The notes under the pieces were generated by a model, which was not told the origin of the DNA, searched no databases, and saw only the letters and a program-made list of their open reading frames with translations. A DNA stretch of 64,000 bases from the NCBI GenBank assembly GCA_013151645.1, contig JAADHU010000056.1, positions 1 through 64,000 on the forward strand, given 5' to 3'. Both the position numbers and the translations under genes were made by a program. Position 1 is the stretch's first letter. The number at the start of each line of letters is the position of its first letter. The stretch is from Gammaproteobacteria bacterium. Lineage in GTDB: Bacteria > Pseudomonadota > Gammaproteobacteria > Steroidobacterales > Woeseiaceae. This document shows positions 26,142 through 35,200 of this stretch, piece by piece.

Positions 26142-28094
26142 TCACACATTGCGCGTGCGCTTCTCAGCGAGGCTAAAGGCCTGATACCAGGTTGAATCGG
26201 CGCCACCGCCGATTCGGCTGATATCGACGTCGATGACAAACGGATTGCCACTGCGCGTCGCTTCGATGCCACGTTTTATTGCCGCGCTGAACTCGCTTGC
26301 GGTCATCGCCTTGGCACCTTCAACGCCCTGTGATCTGGCGAGGCCTACGAAGTCGATATTCGGATCACCGAGGTACATGCCGGCATAGTGACCGGACTTC
26401 TCCATCCTGCCACCGAATCGGGAGAATCCATGGCGTACCGTTTGATAGTTGCGATTGTTCCAGACGATGGTCAGAACAGGGATAGAATAACGGGCCATTG
26501 TCCAGAATCCGGAGGCGCTGTACATGACGGACCCATCGCCGATATTCAGCACAACCTGGCGGTCCGGTTCTCCAATCTTGACGCCGATCGCCGCGCCGAT
26601 TCCCCAACCGAGGCTGCCACCAGCGGATGTAATTCGGCGCTTTTCATCGCCACCAAAACGTTGAATAGCGTTGTGCCGCATCGAAAAATCATGGCTCAGG
26701 CTCTCATTGACGGTAATCGCATCCCGGTCAATATTCCGTTCTATCAGGGCGGCCAACTCGTGCGGATGCATCGGCGAGCGGCCGAACGTGCTCTTTGCTT
26801 CCGCTTCAACGTCGGCGCGATAGGTTGCGATGCGCGGGATCATGTGCCGCTCGCGCTCATTCCTTATTTTCTTCAAACGCTCTTGCGTCACGAGGCTGTT
26901 CACCGCATCACGCAGATCTTCGATACCCGCCTTCGGATCGGCGACGACCGCCAGGTCGATAGGTACGGTCCTGCCCATTACGTCGATATCGATGCCGATG
27001 GCGGCCTTCCATGAGCGCAAAGCCCGTCCAATCTCGATGGGCGGTTCCTCGCCAGGAGCGCCCATCCTGGTAAATTCTTTCGCACCCAGACCGACGATGA
27101 CATCATAGTTATCAAACGGATCCACGCCATCGCGTCTGACAAACGCCTTGTTATCCCAGTACAACGAATGCCAGCTGGGAAACCCACTGTTGGACGCTGA
27201 ACTTCCGGCATCAAGAATGGGAACACCGAGCATCTCAACCAGTTCGACCGCTGCATCGATCGCATCGCTGCGATAAAGATCGTCGCTGGTAATAAACAAC
27301 GGCTGATTGCCCTCGATCAGGTGTTTGGCAACCATTTCGATCCGCTCCTTGTCGGGGCGTGGGCGCATCGGTACGTTGAACATGGATTGATCGGCAATCT
27401 GTGCGGTCGCCTCTTTGCTGCCTTGCGCGTAGGTTGCAACGGCCAGGTAGACCGGTCCACCGGGCGGTGTGCTGGCCACCTTGAACGCGCGTCGCAACAC
27501 GACGGGAATGCTTCCCGGTTCGCGTACGTCCCAGGAAATCTTGGTGAATTGCCGGGTCACTTCCGACTGGCTGGAGCCCGCTTTTGCGCCGAGACCAACG
27601 TCGTCGGAGAAGATCGAATTATCGGCCATACCAGCGGTGACGACCATTGGCGCATTGGATTTATGTGCGTTGTAGAGCTGACCACACATCTGTGCCGTAC
27701 CAACCATGGCGTGTACATTGACGAACGCAGTCTTGCCGGTAATGCTGGCGTAACCATCCGCTGCGGAAATCACAATGCCTTCATGCAGACAGTCGATAAG
27801 CTGTATGCCGGGCGTATCAACAAAAGCATCGAAAAAACCTGTTTCCGTAGACCCGGGGTTTGTGAAAAGGTACTCGACGCCGGATGCTTTGAGTTGCTCG
27901 ATCCAGAGTTGCCCCCCGTTGCCAGTGACTGTTCGATATCGGCTACTACCGTCGTCACCGGGCCGCTCTGCGGCCTCGAGATCATCAATTATTCCGTTGA
28001 TAGCGGCGGCCGTGAAACCCGCCGCTGCCATACTCTTGAAAAATCCGCGTCGGGAAAGGCGGTTGCCGAGCCGTTGAGCAACGAGTTCGCGCAT
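26142..28094 (-). CDS. Tat-signal thiamine-diphosphate enzyme (acetolactate synthase/benzoylformate decarboxylase-like)
   Basis: This 650-residue protein begins with a twin-arginine leader (RLSRRGFFKSMAAAGFTAAA), unusual for a ThDP enzyme, since relatives are cytosolic. The three usual domains follow. The pyrimidine domain has the catalytic-Glu region YLFTNPGSTETGFF (about 75). The central domain spans about 240-390. The pyrophosphate domain carries GDGSVMY about 517 and WNN about 27 residues later, the ThDP/Mg motif. The NPGSTE motif is nearest to benzoylformate-decarboxylase-like members, acting on 2-oxo acids. Export would place C-C bond cleavage in the periplasm, beside a secreted cytochrome cluster that could accept electrons. 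That link is inference. Confidence 0.88.
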   Translation of the reverse strand: MRELVAQRLGNRLSRRGFFKSMAAAGFTAAAINGIIDDLEAAERPGDDGSSRYRTVTGNGGQLWIEQLKASGVEYLFTNPGSTETGFFDAFVDTPGIQLIDCLHEGIVISAADGYASITGKTAFVNVHAMVGTAQMCGQLYNAHKSNAPMVVTAGMADNSIFSDDVGLGAKAGSSQSEVTRQFTKISWDVREPGSIPVVLRRAFKVASTPPGGPVYLAVATYAQGSKEATAQIADQSMFNVPMRPRPDKERIEMVAKHLIEGNQPLFITSDDLYRSDAIDAAVELVEMLGVPILDAGSSASNSGFPSWHSLYWDNKAFVRRDGVDPFDNYDVIVGLGAKEFTRMGAPGEEPPIEIGRALRSWKAAIGIDIDVMGRTVPIDLAVVADPKAGIEDLRDAVNSLVTQERLKKIRNERERHMIPRIATYRADVEAEAKSTFGRSPMHPHELAALIERNIDRDAITVNESLSHDFSMRHNAIQRFGGDEKRRITSAGGSLGWGIGAAIGVKIGEPDRQVVLNIGDGSVMYSASGFWTMARYSIPVLTIVWNNRNYQTVRHGFSRFGGRMEKSGHYAGMYLGDPNIDFVGLARSQGVEGAKAMTASEFSAAIKRGIEATRSGNPFVIDVDISRIGGGADSTWYQAFSLAEKRTRNV

Positions 28095-28446
28095 GAGATG
28101 ACTCCCGTTAGTTTGTATGTGCGCGATCGATAGTCCTGCTACCGCAGCTTACGGTCAAGCGTTCCGCGTTGCGTCAAATACGTATAATGTGCCTGACCGG
28201 ATCGAGCGCCGGACAGGCACGAACACGAAGACGGGAAAGTGCAATGACAAACTACACTCGCCAGTCATTCTATTGTCTTTAGTCAAACAAATGGAAAGCC
28301 GGCGGTTTTCAGTTCGTCCATCGACACATTTAAAAAGGACTTTTTGGCGCGTAAGATGGTCCAAAGGAGTCTGCAGTAGCGCGGCAATAGAGTGCGGTCA
28401 CCCGCGTGGTGTCGGCCGGAGCTTCGTCGCTGTTTGCGAGGCAAGA
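28095..28446. other. intergenic stretch between divergent genes
   Basis: This holds the promoter regions of the minus-strand ThDP enzyme gene and the plus-strand 28447 gene. The plus frame stays open from 28117, but its codons look non-coding and no signal peptide or ribosome site supports an earlier start. Nothing else is recognised. Confidence 0.4.
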
Positions 28447-29412
28447 ATGCACATTATCCGAGCCACAATTTCAGCCGTTTTTATCTGGTCTGCCACGGTA
28501 TCGGTGGCTGGGGCCGTCAATATTTACGATGTGATTGAACTAAGTCGTCAGGGCTACGATGACGAGCAGATCGTGGATATCGTCAACGTCACGCATTCAG
28601 TGTTCAAGTTGACGGCGGCCGATATTCCTCGGCTTAAAAAGCTCGGCGTTAGCGAGGTCGTCATAAGAGTAATGCTCGGGTCCGGGCCGGTTGACCTGTC
28701 GCGGGCAGAATCCTTCCCGCGGGTCGGTGTCGATCGCGAGTCAACGATATCGTCCGACATAGCTCGCCTGAATGATGACGACGCCGAATTCGAGTCTCCG
28801 CAATCAGCCAAGGGCTCTGCGCGTATCGACAGAGCGGCCAGGTTCTCCCTGCAAACAGTGTTGGAAGAGGCCGCAGGAGATCAAGAGCACCTGTACGTGA
28901 CCATACTTGGTGCGCCTGTGTTGATCCTGGGCGACGAGGGTCAATTTCGATCGGTTGAAGATCGTGGCAAGGCGATCGTCCGAAACCTGCAAGAGGCTGC
29001 TCGCATGGGCGATGGCGGCTTCAGGCTATTACGCTCGGACGACACCGTCCAGGTTGTTTATCACAGTGCCGATTTGCGGGAACTGCCGGTCATTACACTG
29101 AATAGCCGGGATATTCACGCCTACGATGTGCGCAGTGAGCGTCGCGTCACCGCCAACGTGCTGGCTTCATACTGGGCTGCGCTGCTCAACGATTATTGGG
29201 CGATGTCAGTGCAGGGCCGTTCCCCGAGCCGGCTGGTAAATTTGCATCGTGGCGGCGCACTCAAGCTACTTTTCGAAAGCGTCAATGCAAATGATACCCG
29301 GCAATCAGGAAATCAGGAATCAGCTGTTGAGCAATTGCCGGCAGAGATACAAGGGCACCTGGAGCGGCTGGCTACGGCGGTGCCGGATGACTTTAGTCCG
29401 TTTCCAGGCTGA
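28447..29412 (+). CDS. secreted protein with N-terminal helical module, unknown function
   Basis: ATG 28447 follows a GAGG site and starts a signal peptide (FIWSATVSVAGA), giving 321 residues. Just after the signal, residues about 25-75 form a short helical module (IYDVIELSRQGYDDEQIVDI, then PRLKKLGVSEVVIRVML). It closely parallels the module in the next gene (VSLDDVVMLVQSDI, then LQQLRAAGVSEEIIRSM). The rest is a mixed alpha/beta domain that I cannot place. The spacing to the next gene is 16 bases, so they are likely an operon. The shared module suggests that both proteins bind the same partner. Confidence 0.75.
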   Translation: MHIIRATISAVFIWSATVSVAGAVNIYDVIELSRQGYDDEQIVDIVNVTHSVFKLTAADIPRLKKLGVSEVVIRVMLGSGPVDLSRAESFPRVGVDRESTISSDIARLNDDDAEFESPQSAKGSARIDRAARFSLQTVLEEAAGDQEHLYVTILGAPVLILGDEGQFRSVEDRGKAIVRNLQEAARMGDGGFRLLRSDDTVQVVYHSADLRELPVITLNSRDIHAYDVRSERRVTANVLASYWAALLNDYWAMSVQGRSPSRLVNLHRGGALKLLFESVNANDTRQSGNQESAVEQLPAEIQGHLERLATAVPDDFSPFPG

Positions 29413-29428
29413 ACAAGAGGGATAGGTT

Positions 29429-30055
29429 ATGAGAAGAGCCGTCATTTTTTGTGCCGTACTGACGCTGTCGAGCATGTTTTTCACACTTTCATCAGTCAAA
29501 GCTCAGGATAATACGGTGAGTCTCGACGACGTTGTCATGTTGGTGCAGAGTGATATTTCCACGCCGACGATTCTGACCTTTCTCAAGTATCGGTCGCTCG
29601 ATTTCGAGCTCGATGCGGAGGCATTGCAGCAATTACGTGCAGCCGGCGTCAGCGAAGAAATCATTCGCTCTATGCGGGCGCAGGAAGCATCATCGGTAGA
29701 GGTTGCGCCGGTGCTCGCTTACGTCGTGGCGACGGGTTACAACACCGCCTATCCGTCGTACTACTACGGAGCGCGGCTCGTCGGTGCAACCACCTTTCCA
29801 CTCAGTTGGTACAGCCACCATTATTATCATCATGGGTACACGTCGATTTACAGGCCCAACACCCACTATGCGGCTTTTAGCGATGGTCTCAGTCACGCCG
29901 TTGGCGGGTCACTTGGCCATAACCGACAGCCGGCACATCTTCCCGGCACCTATGGCGGTGATCACCAGGTTGGCCACAGTAGTGCCGTCGTCGGACACAG
30001 TGGCCGGGGCGGCCGTTCCGTTGGGCACGGCGCTCGTCACAACATCAGTCATTGA
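29429..30055 (+). CDS. secreted His/Gly-rich protein sharing the 28447 module
   Basis: This 208-residue protein has a signal peptide ending near SVKAQD and the same helical module as its upstream neighbour (residues about 27-80). From about 105 onward it becomes Tyr/His/Gly-rich and low complexity (WYSHHYYHHGY, then GHNRQPAHLPG, GHSGRGGRSVGHGARH). Such His-rich tails often bind transition metals or surfaces, but this cannot be shown here. It has no membrane anchor. Family unknown. The pair is probably cotranscribed. Confidence 0.75.
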   Translation: MRRAVIFCAVLTLSSMFFTLSSVKAQDNTVSLDDVVMLVQSDISTPTILTFLKYRSLDFELDAEALQQLRAAGVSEEIIRSMRAQEASSVEVAPVLAYVVATGYNTAYPSYYYGARLVGATTFPLSWYSHHYYHHGYTSIYRPNTHYAAFSDGLSHAVGGSLGHNRQPAHLPGTYGGDHQVGHSSAVVGHSGRGGRSVGHGARHNISH

Positions 30056-30240
30056 GATGCCGTAAACCGTCGGGTGTGGTCACTAAAGATCAATTCCCAT
30101 ACCGCGTGCAAGCAGACCGAAAGTCCTGCGGCCATTGAGAGCATTTCTCTAACGGCCTGCCTGGTAACTTTAAAGCGTGGATTCAGGTGCGTCTGTATGT
30201 GTATTCCCTTACTTCAATTGATCGCCGGATTTCGATTCTA

Positions 30241-30354
30241 ATGCCCACCAACCTTAGAAAAAGATCATTCGATGAATGGCAATTTGTATGCGATCTTTGC
30301 CGCCATATCCGATTGGTTTGCCAGGACAACAGAACTTTCGCCTGTGCTTATTGA
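30241..30354 (+). CDS. candidate 37-residue Cys-rich peptide before the radical SAM gene
   Basis: ATG 30241 opens a short frame with four cysteines: MPTNLRKRSFDEWQF, then VCDLC, LVC and FACAY at the end. It ends 54 bases before the radical SAM start. A CxxC pair plus two more Cys could be a small zinc ribbon or a peptide substrate. The ribosome site is weak and it overlaps another small frame, so chance is a serious alternative. Confidence 0.2.
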   Translation: MPTNLRKRSFDEWQFVCDLCRHIRLVCQDNRTFACAY

Positions 30355-30400
30355 AGTGATGGCGAACCTCCGGTGGTCTGGTCTTCGTCCCCAAACGTGA
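30272..30400 (+). CDS. candidate 42-residue peptide abutting the radical SAM gene
   Basis: ATG 30272 gives MNGNLYAIFAAISDWFARTT and then ELSPVLIEVMANLRWSG up to a stop at 30400, eight bases before the radical SAM ATG. An amphipathic helix with a Trp-rich end is predicted by eye. There is no strong ribosome site. It competes with the Cys-rich frame at 30241, and at most one of them is likely to be real. Confidence 0.2.
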   Translation: MNGNLYAIFAAISDWFARTTELSPVLIEVMANLRWSGLRPQT

Positions 30401-30408
30401 GTGTATGA

Positions 30409-31674
30409 ATGATGACCGCCGTTGCTGAACTGACACCAAGAGAGTATTACCGTTTGCCCTGGTCGTTGACGGACAATGCTATTTCCTGGCTGGAAATTAC
30501 CGATGACTGCAACCTTGAGTGCGTAGGTTGTTACCGGCCACACAAAAAAAATCACAAGACCCTGGCACAGATTGCTGACGAGCTGGCCGTGTTCAAGCGG
30601 TGCCGAAAAAGCGACTGCATGAGTATTGCCGGCGGCGACCCACTGGTCCATCCGGACATCGTCGAAATTGTTGCAATGATAAAGGCTGGCGGCTGGAAGC
30701 CGATTGTCAATACCAACGGACTGGCCCTGGGAAAAAAACTGCTGCGCAAGTTGAAAAATGCGGGTGTCTACGGTTTTACTTTTCACATCGACACCACCCA
30801 GGTTCGCGCGGATTCAGCGGCCACTGCCGAGAAAGAGCACAACCCATTGCGCTTGAAATTCGCCGAAATGCTGGCCGAGGTGGGTGGAATATCCTGCTCG
30901 TTTAACCAGACTGTGTCTGCGGATACTCTGGATCAGATCAAGGACACCGTAACTTTCGCGCAGTTACACCCCGACATTGTCCACACCGTTGTGTTTATCC
31001 TGTTCAGAACACCCGATCTCATGGGCAACTTCGATTTTTATGCCCAAGGCCGGCCGGTGGTGTTTGGCAGCACCTATGAAAATCCGGACTGGGGCGGCGA
31101 CGCGGTATTGAAGGCTAAGCACGTCGTCGCCAAGATTCGGGAAGTGGATCAGGATTACGAACCAAGCGCATATTTAAGCGGTACTGAAGACCTCAATGCC
31201 ACCAAATGGCTGTTGGCCTCTCGTTTAGCCAGCAAGCGCGGCGCATTCGGCTATGTCGGGGCAAAATTCATGGAGGGAGTGCAACTGGGCCATCATTTTT
31301 TCAAAGGTACGTGGCTTAGTTATTCAGCCCCCAGACAGAATCGTATGGGCCGGCTTTCGATGTTTCTGTTCTTCCTGATCGATGAGCGTATTCGCAGCAG
31401 CGCAAAGCACTACCTGATCAGTTTGTTCAAACGTCCCTGGACAATATTTGATCGTGTTCATCTGCAAACGTACACAGTGATTCAACCTATCGACATGATG
31501 CCGGACGGGCGCATAAGCATGTGTGACGGTTGCCCCGATATGACAGTGCACGAGGGTGAATTGCGTTGGAGTTGTCGCCTGGAAGAAATCAAGGAATACG
31601 GATGTTTCCTGCAGGCAAGCGGACGGACAGCGGGCGGTGAGAGGGTGGTGCCGGGGCCTGTTGAAATTCACTGA
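30409..31674 (+). CDS. radical SAM enzyme with extra C-terminal cysteines
   Basis: This 421-residue protein has the radical SAM 4Fe-4S site as CNLECVGC (about residues 37-44; CxxxCxxC), followed by the SAM-binding GGDP motif (SIAGGDPLVHP, about 72). A TIM-barrel-like middle (NTNGLALGKKLLRKLKNAGV, TFHID) follows. Near the C-terminus a second Cys group appears (CDGCPDMTVHEGELRWSCRL, then YGCFL), reminiscent of a SPASM-like auxiliary cluster but not the canonical pattern. No known radical SAM subfamily is certain from this. Neighbours are secreted proteins of unknown function, so substrate context is absent; peptide or lipid modification are both possible. Confidence 0.88.
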   Translation: MMTAVAELTPREYYRLPWSLTDNAISWLEITDDCNLECVGCYRPHKKNHKTLAQIADELAVFKRCRKSDCMSIAGGDPLVHPDIVEIVAMIKAGGWKPIVNTNGLALGKKLLRKLKNAGVYGFTFHIDTTQVRADSAATAEKEHNPLRLKFAEMLAEVGGISCSFNQTVSADTLDQIKDTVTFAQLHPDIVHTVVFILFRTPDLMGNFDFYAQGRPVVFGSTYENPDWGGDAVLKAKHVVAKIREVDQDYEPSAYLSGTEDLNATKWLLASRLASKRGAFGYVGAKFMEGVQLGHHFFKGTWLSYSAPRQNRMGRLSMFLFFLIDERIRSSAKHYLISLFKRPWTIFDRVHLQTYTVIQPIDMMPDGRISMCDGCPDMTVHEGELRWSCRLEEIKEYGCFLQASGRTAGGERVVPGPVEIH

Positions 31675-31754
31675 ACAAACGACGGTTTCGGCGCTTTCCG
31701 ACTCCATGGCTTTCTTCCGCCTACGGTCCGTGCGCATGGCTGCTGCTGTAAATA

Positions 31755-32120
31755 GCCAAGGTATGGCGAGGAGATTATTAACTCATTGGCAAGGACCGAA
31801 GGCGTCCAGGTTGCGTCGAGGACGGCTTCCTTCCAGTTTAAAGATACCACCATGGATATCGATGTCATCGGCGAACAGTTCAATGTGAATGCCGTGCCAG
31901 AAGGCAGCGTGCGCAAAGCTGGAGACCAACTTCGCGTGACCGCCGAGTTCCTCCGCCGATGCGCTGAATTTCTACAACGTAGCTTGCGTATATTCCAGTA
32001 CCGGCAAAATAGAGGATGCGCTCGACTGTTTCGAAGAAAGCGTCCATAAAAGAATGGCTGAGTTTGACTGGGTGACTAACGATACTGATCTGGAAAATTC
32101 GTGCGATCACCCTCGCTCGG
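31755..32120 (+). pseudogene. collapsed TolB-like/TPR regulatory gene
   Basis: The first frame reads GEEIINSLARTEGVQVASRT, then ASFQFKDTTMDIDVIGEQ, GSVRKAGDQLRVTA. This is the TolB-like domain typical of CadC-type or adenylate-cyclase-type sensors that carry a C-terminal TPR array. After LRVTA the frame shifts and jumps directly to the last TPR and tail of such proteins (LNFYNVACVYSSTGKIEDAL, then FDWVTNDTDLENS, HPR). The several hundred residues expected between are missing. So an internal deletion plus frameshift left only the two ends. The upstream DNA-binding or cyclase domain is also absent. Confidence 0.75.
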
Positions 32121-32260
32121 AGACGTCGCTGACGGTCACGCTCTGCAAAACAATCAGAAAGCCTGACACGAGGCATCGGGTACTATATGAAAGAGTGCTC
32201 AGGGCGTGATTCGCAGATGCCGCGCAGGCGGTTTCAGATAGACAAAACAATGGAGTGAAT

Positions 32261-35200
32261 ATGTTTTCGGTCAAGTCCAATGAATTTTTCGTGCCTGTGT
32301 TTTTGTCTCTCCTGCTCGTGTCTACAGGTAGTTTTGCAGCGGATGATGAGAAGAAAAAGGAAGCGGATTTGCCGCTCGAAGGCAAGACCGAGACGCTTGC
32401 CTTTTCGACCGACGAAGGATCATGGCTATCAATCGACGTTACACCCGATGGTCAGACGATTATTTTCGACCTGTTAGGAGATCTTTATAGCCTGCCTGTA
32501 GCGGGCGGCAAGGCAACACGCATTACTTCGGGCCTCGGGTTTGACAGCCAGCCCAGTGTGTCTCCTGACGGCAACTGGATCGCTTTCGTTAGTGACAGGA
32601 ACGGCTCGAACAATCTCTGGATTGCCCGCTTGGATGGCAAGGATGCGCGCAAGATTTCGAACGAATCGCAGTGGGGAATTATCTCACCGGCCTGGTCACC
32701 GGATAGCCAGTACATTGTCGTCACGAAGACCGCGTTAAAACCTGAACTCACGATGTACCACGTCGATGGTGGCACGGGTGTAACGCTGAGTGGTGTCAAA
32801 GAGGATGATAAATTCTGGGGCATTGGTGCCGAATTTTCAGCGGACGGCCGCTACCTTTACTTCGCCCAGGGTGTAGACAGCAACGGGCCGGTGAAGCGCT
32901 TTCCTGCAGTACAAATCAGCCGTTACGAATTCTCCAGCGGCAACACAGACAAGTTGACGCGTAGCGAAGGCGGCGCATTTCGCCCGGCACTGTCACCGGA
33001 TGGCAAACTTCTCGTCTACGGCACGCGTAGTGAAACCCGGACCGGGTTACGCATACGCGATCTGCAAAGTGGTGCCGACCGGTGGCTGACTTATCCGGTA
33101 CAGCGCGATTCGCAGGAGAATTTCCGACCGCCGAGCCGCGACGTTCTGCCGGGTTACTCGTTCACCGCTGACGGCAGCGCAGTCATTTTCAATGCCGGGG
33201 GCGGGATCTGGCGGGTCAGTGTCGAATCGGGTGAAAAGGAAGAGATCGTATTTACCGCTGACATTGAGTTGGATATCGGTCCGGACCTGACCGCATCCTA
33301 TCGTGTACCGCAGGGACCCCTGACCGCGACACTGATTCAGGACCCGCAGCTTTCCCCGGATGGTCGCCGGATTGCGGCGTCGGTGCTGACCAGGATCTAT
33401 CTAATGAATGCCGATAATGGCGCAACGCCGAGCCGGCTGACGCACGGAGACGCCTGGGAATTCAAACCGGTGTGGTCGCCCGATGGGCGCTGGATTGCAT
33501 ACGTTACCTGGTCAATGAACGACGGTGGTCATATCTGGCGCAAGCGATCAAATGGCAGCGGCCGCCCGCAGCAACTCACGGACATCGCGGCATTTTACAC
33601 GGACCTCGTTTACAGCCCGGACGGCAAAGTATTGCTTGCGATGCGCGGCAGCGAATATATGCGCCACCAGACTCATAGCGAATTCACCGGGCTCGGAATT
33701 CCGCTGGAACTGATAACACTCCCGGCTTCCGGCGGACAGGCAACCGTCATTTCGGCCGCCCGCGGTGCACGGACGCCACACTTCGGAGCTGACGTAAACC
33801 GCGTATATATGTATGACGAAAACAGTCTTTTTTCGATACAGCTGGACGGCAGCGATCGGCGCAACGAACTCATCGTAACCGGGCCCAGGGGGAACCGACG
33901 CGATGAGGAGCCACCAAAAGCAGAGCTCGCGAAGATTAGCCCGGATGGGAAGCACGTACTTGCACTGGTCAATAAGCAGGTTTGGGCCATCGCGATTGCA
34001 AAGACCGGTGGCAAAGCGGCGACCGTCGATGTCGAAAAGCCGGCGCTACCGGCGGTCCGGCTGACAGATATTGGCGCTGACTTTTTCGGCTGGACGGCGG
34101 ATGGCAAATCGATCTGGTGGGCAATTGGCCATACCTGGTTCATGCGGCCGTTCGATAGCATCGAATTTCATGTGGCGAAGGACGATAAAGATGACGGACA
34201 AGAGAAGGAAGTAGAAGTTTTCGTCGCGAAAGACGAGCACGAAGCCGTCAACAAAGTGGCTTTCTCCGTCGTCTTGCCCCGCAATACGCCTTCGGGTTCA
34301 ATGCTGCTGCGCGGGGCGAATGTTATCGCAATGTCTGCTGGCACGACCGATGCTATGAACACCGTGCTGGAAGATCAGGATATCCTGATTACCGATAATC
34401 GAATTGCGGCCATCGGCGTCAGTGGTTCTGTTGAGGTTCCCCGAGGCACGGAAATTGTCGCTGCCGACGGCAAATTCATCGTGCCGGGCTTTATCGATAC
34501 TCATGCACATTGGGAATTTCGTACCGGTGACGTTCTCGAACCGCAAAACTGGACACTAACGGCAAGCCTGGCCTACGGAGTCACCGCCGGCCTGGACGTG
34601 CAAACTTCGTATAAAGACTACCTGGCCTATCGAGATTTCATCGAGACCGGACAATCGGTCGGTCAACGCGCTTTCATGACCGGTCGCGGAGTATTTGGTA
34701 ACAACGATTTCCAGTCGTATGATGCGACGCTTGCCTATCTGCGACGTTACACGGACCACTATCACACGCCAAACATCAAGTCGTACATGGTCGGCAACCG
34801 CAAGCAACGCCAGTGGATCGTACTTGCAAGCAAGGAACTCGGCCTGATGCCAACGACCGAAGGTGGTGGGGATCAGAAAATGGATCTTACGCACGCAATC
34901 GATGGCATGCATGGCAACGAACACACGCTTCCGGATTCACCGATATTCAAAGACGTTGTCGAACTTTTCGCGCAGACGAGAACAGCCTATACACCGACGT
35001 TGATCGTGCAATACAACGCAGAATCCCTGAGGGAATATTTTTTCACGCGCACTGAGGTTCACGACGACCCGAAGTTGCAACGTTTTTATCCGCACAATCG
35101 ACTGGATGAATTAACCCAGCGTCGACCCGGCTGGCAACGCGACAACGAGTTTCAGTTCAAAGAGGCCGCGGCGCAGGCAGCAAAGATCCAGAGAGCAGGT

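Larger units (their letters stand above)
30056..30408. other. leader region of the radical SAM gene
   Basis: This has no recognisable family gene. Two overlapping small frames, 30241-30354 and 30272-30400, occupy the stretch just ahead of the radical SAM gene and are listed separately as candidates. The left 180 bases show nothing. Confidence 0.4.

Noticed and set aside
27321-28133. 270-codon open frame antisense to the ThDP enzyme
   Set aside because: Shadow of a high-GC gene; no signal peptide, motif or start context.
28117-28446. Upstream extension of the 28447 gene by 110 codons
   Set aside because: The extension lacks coding character and would bury a good signal peptide; a GAGG site lies just before ATG 28447.
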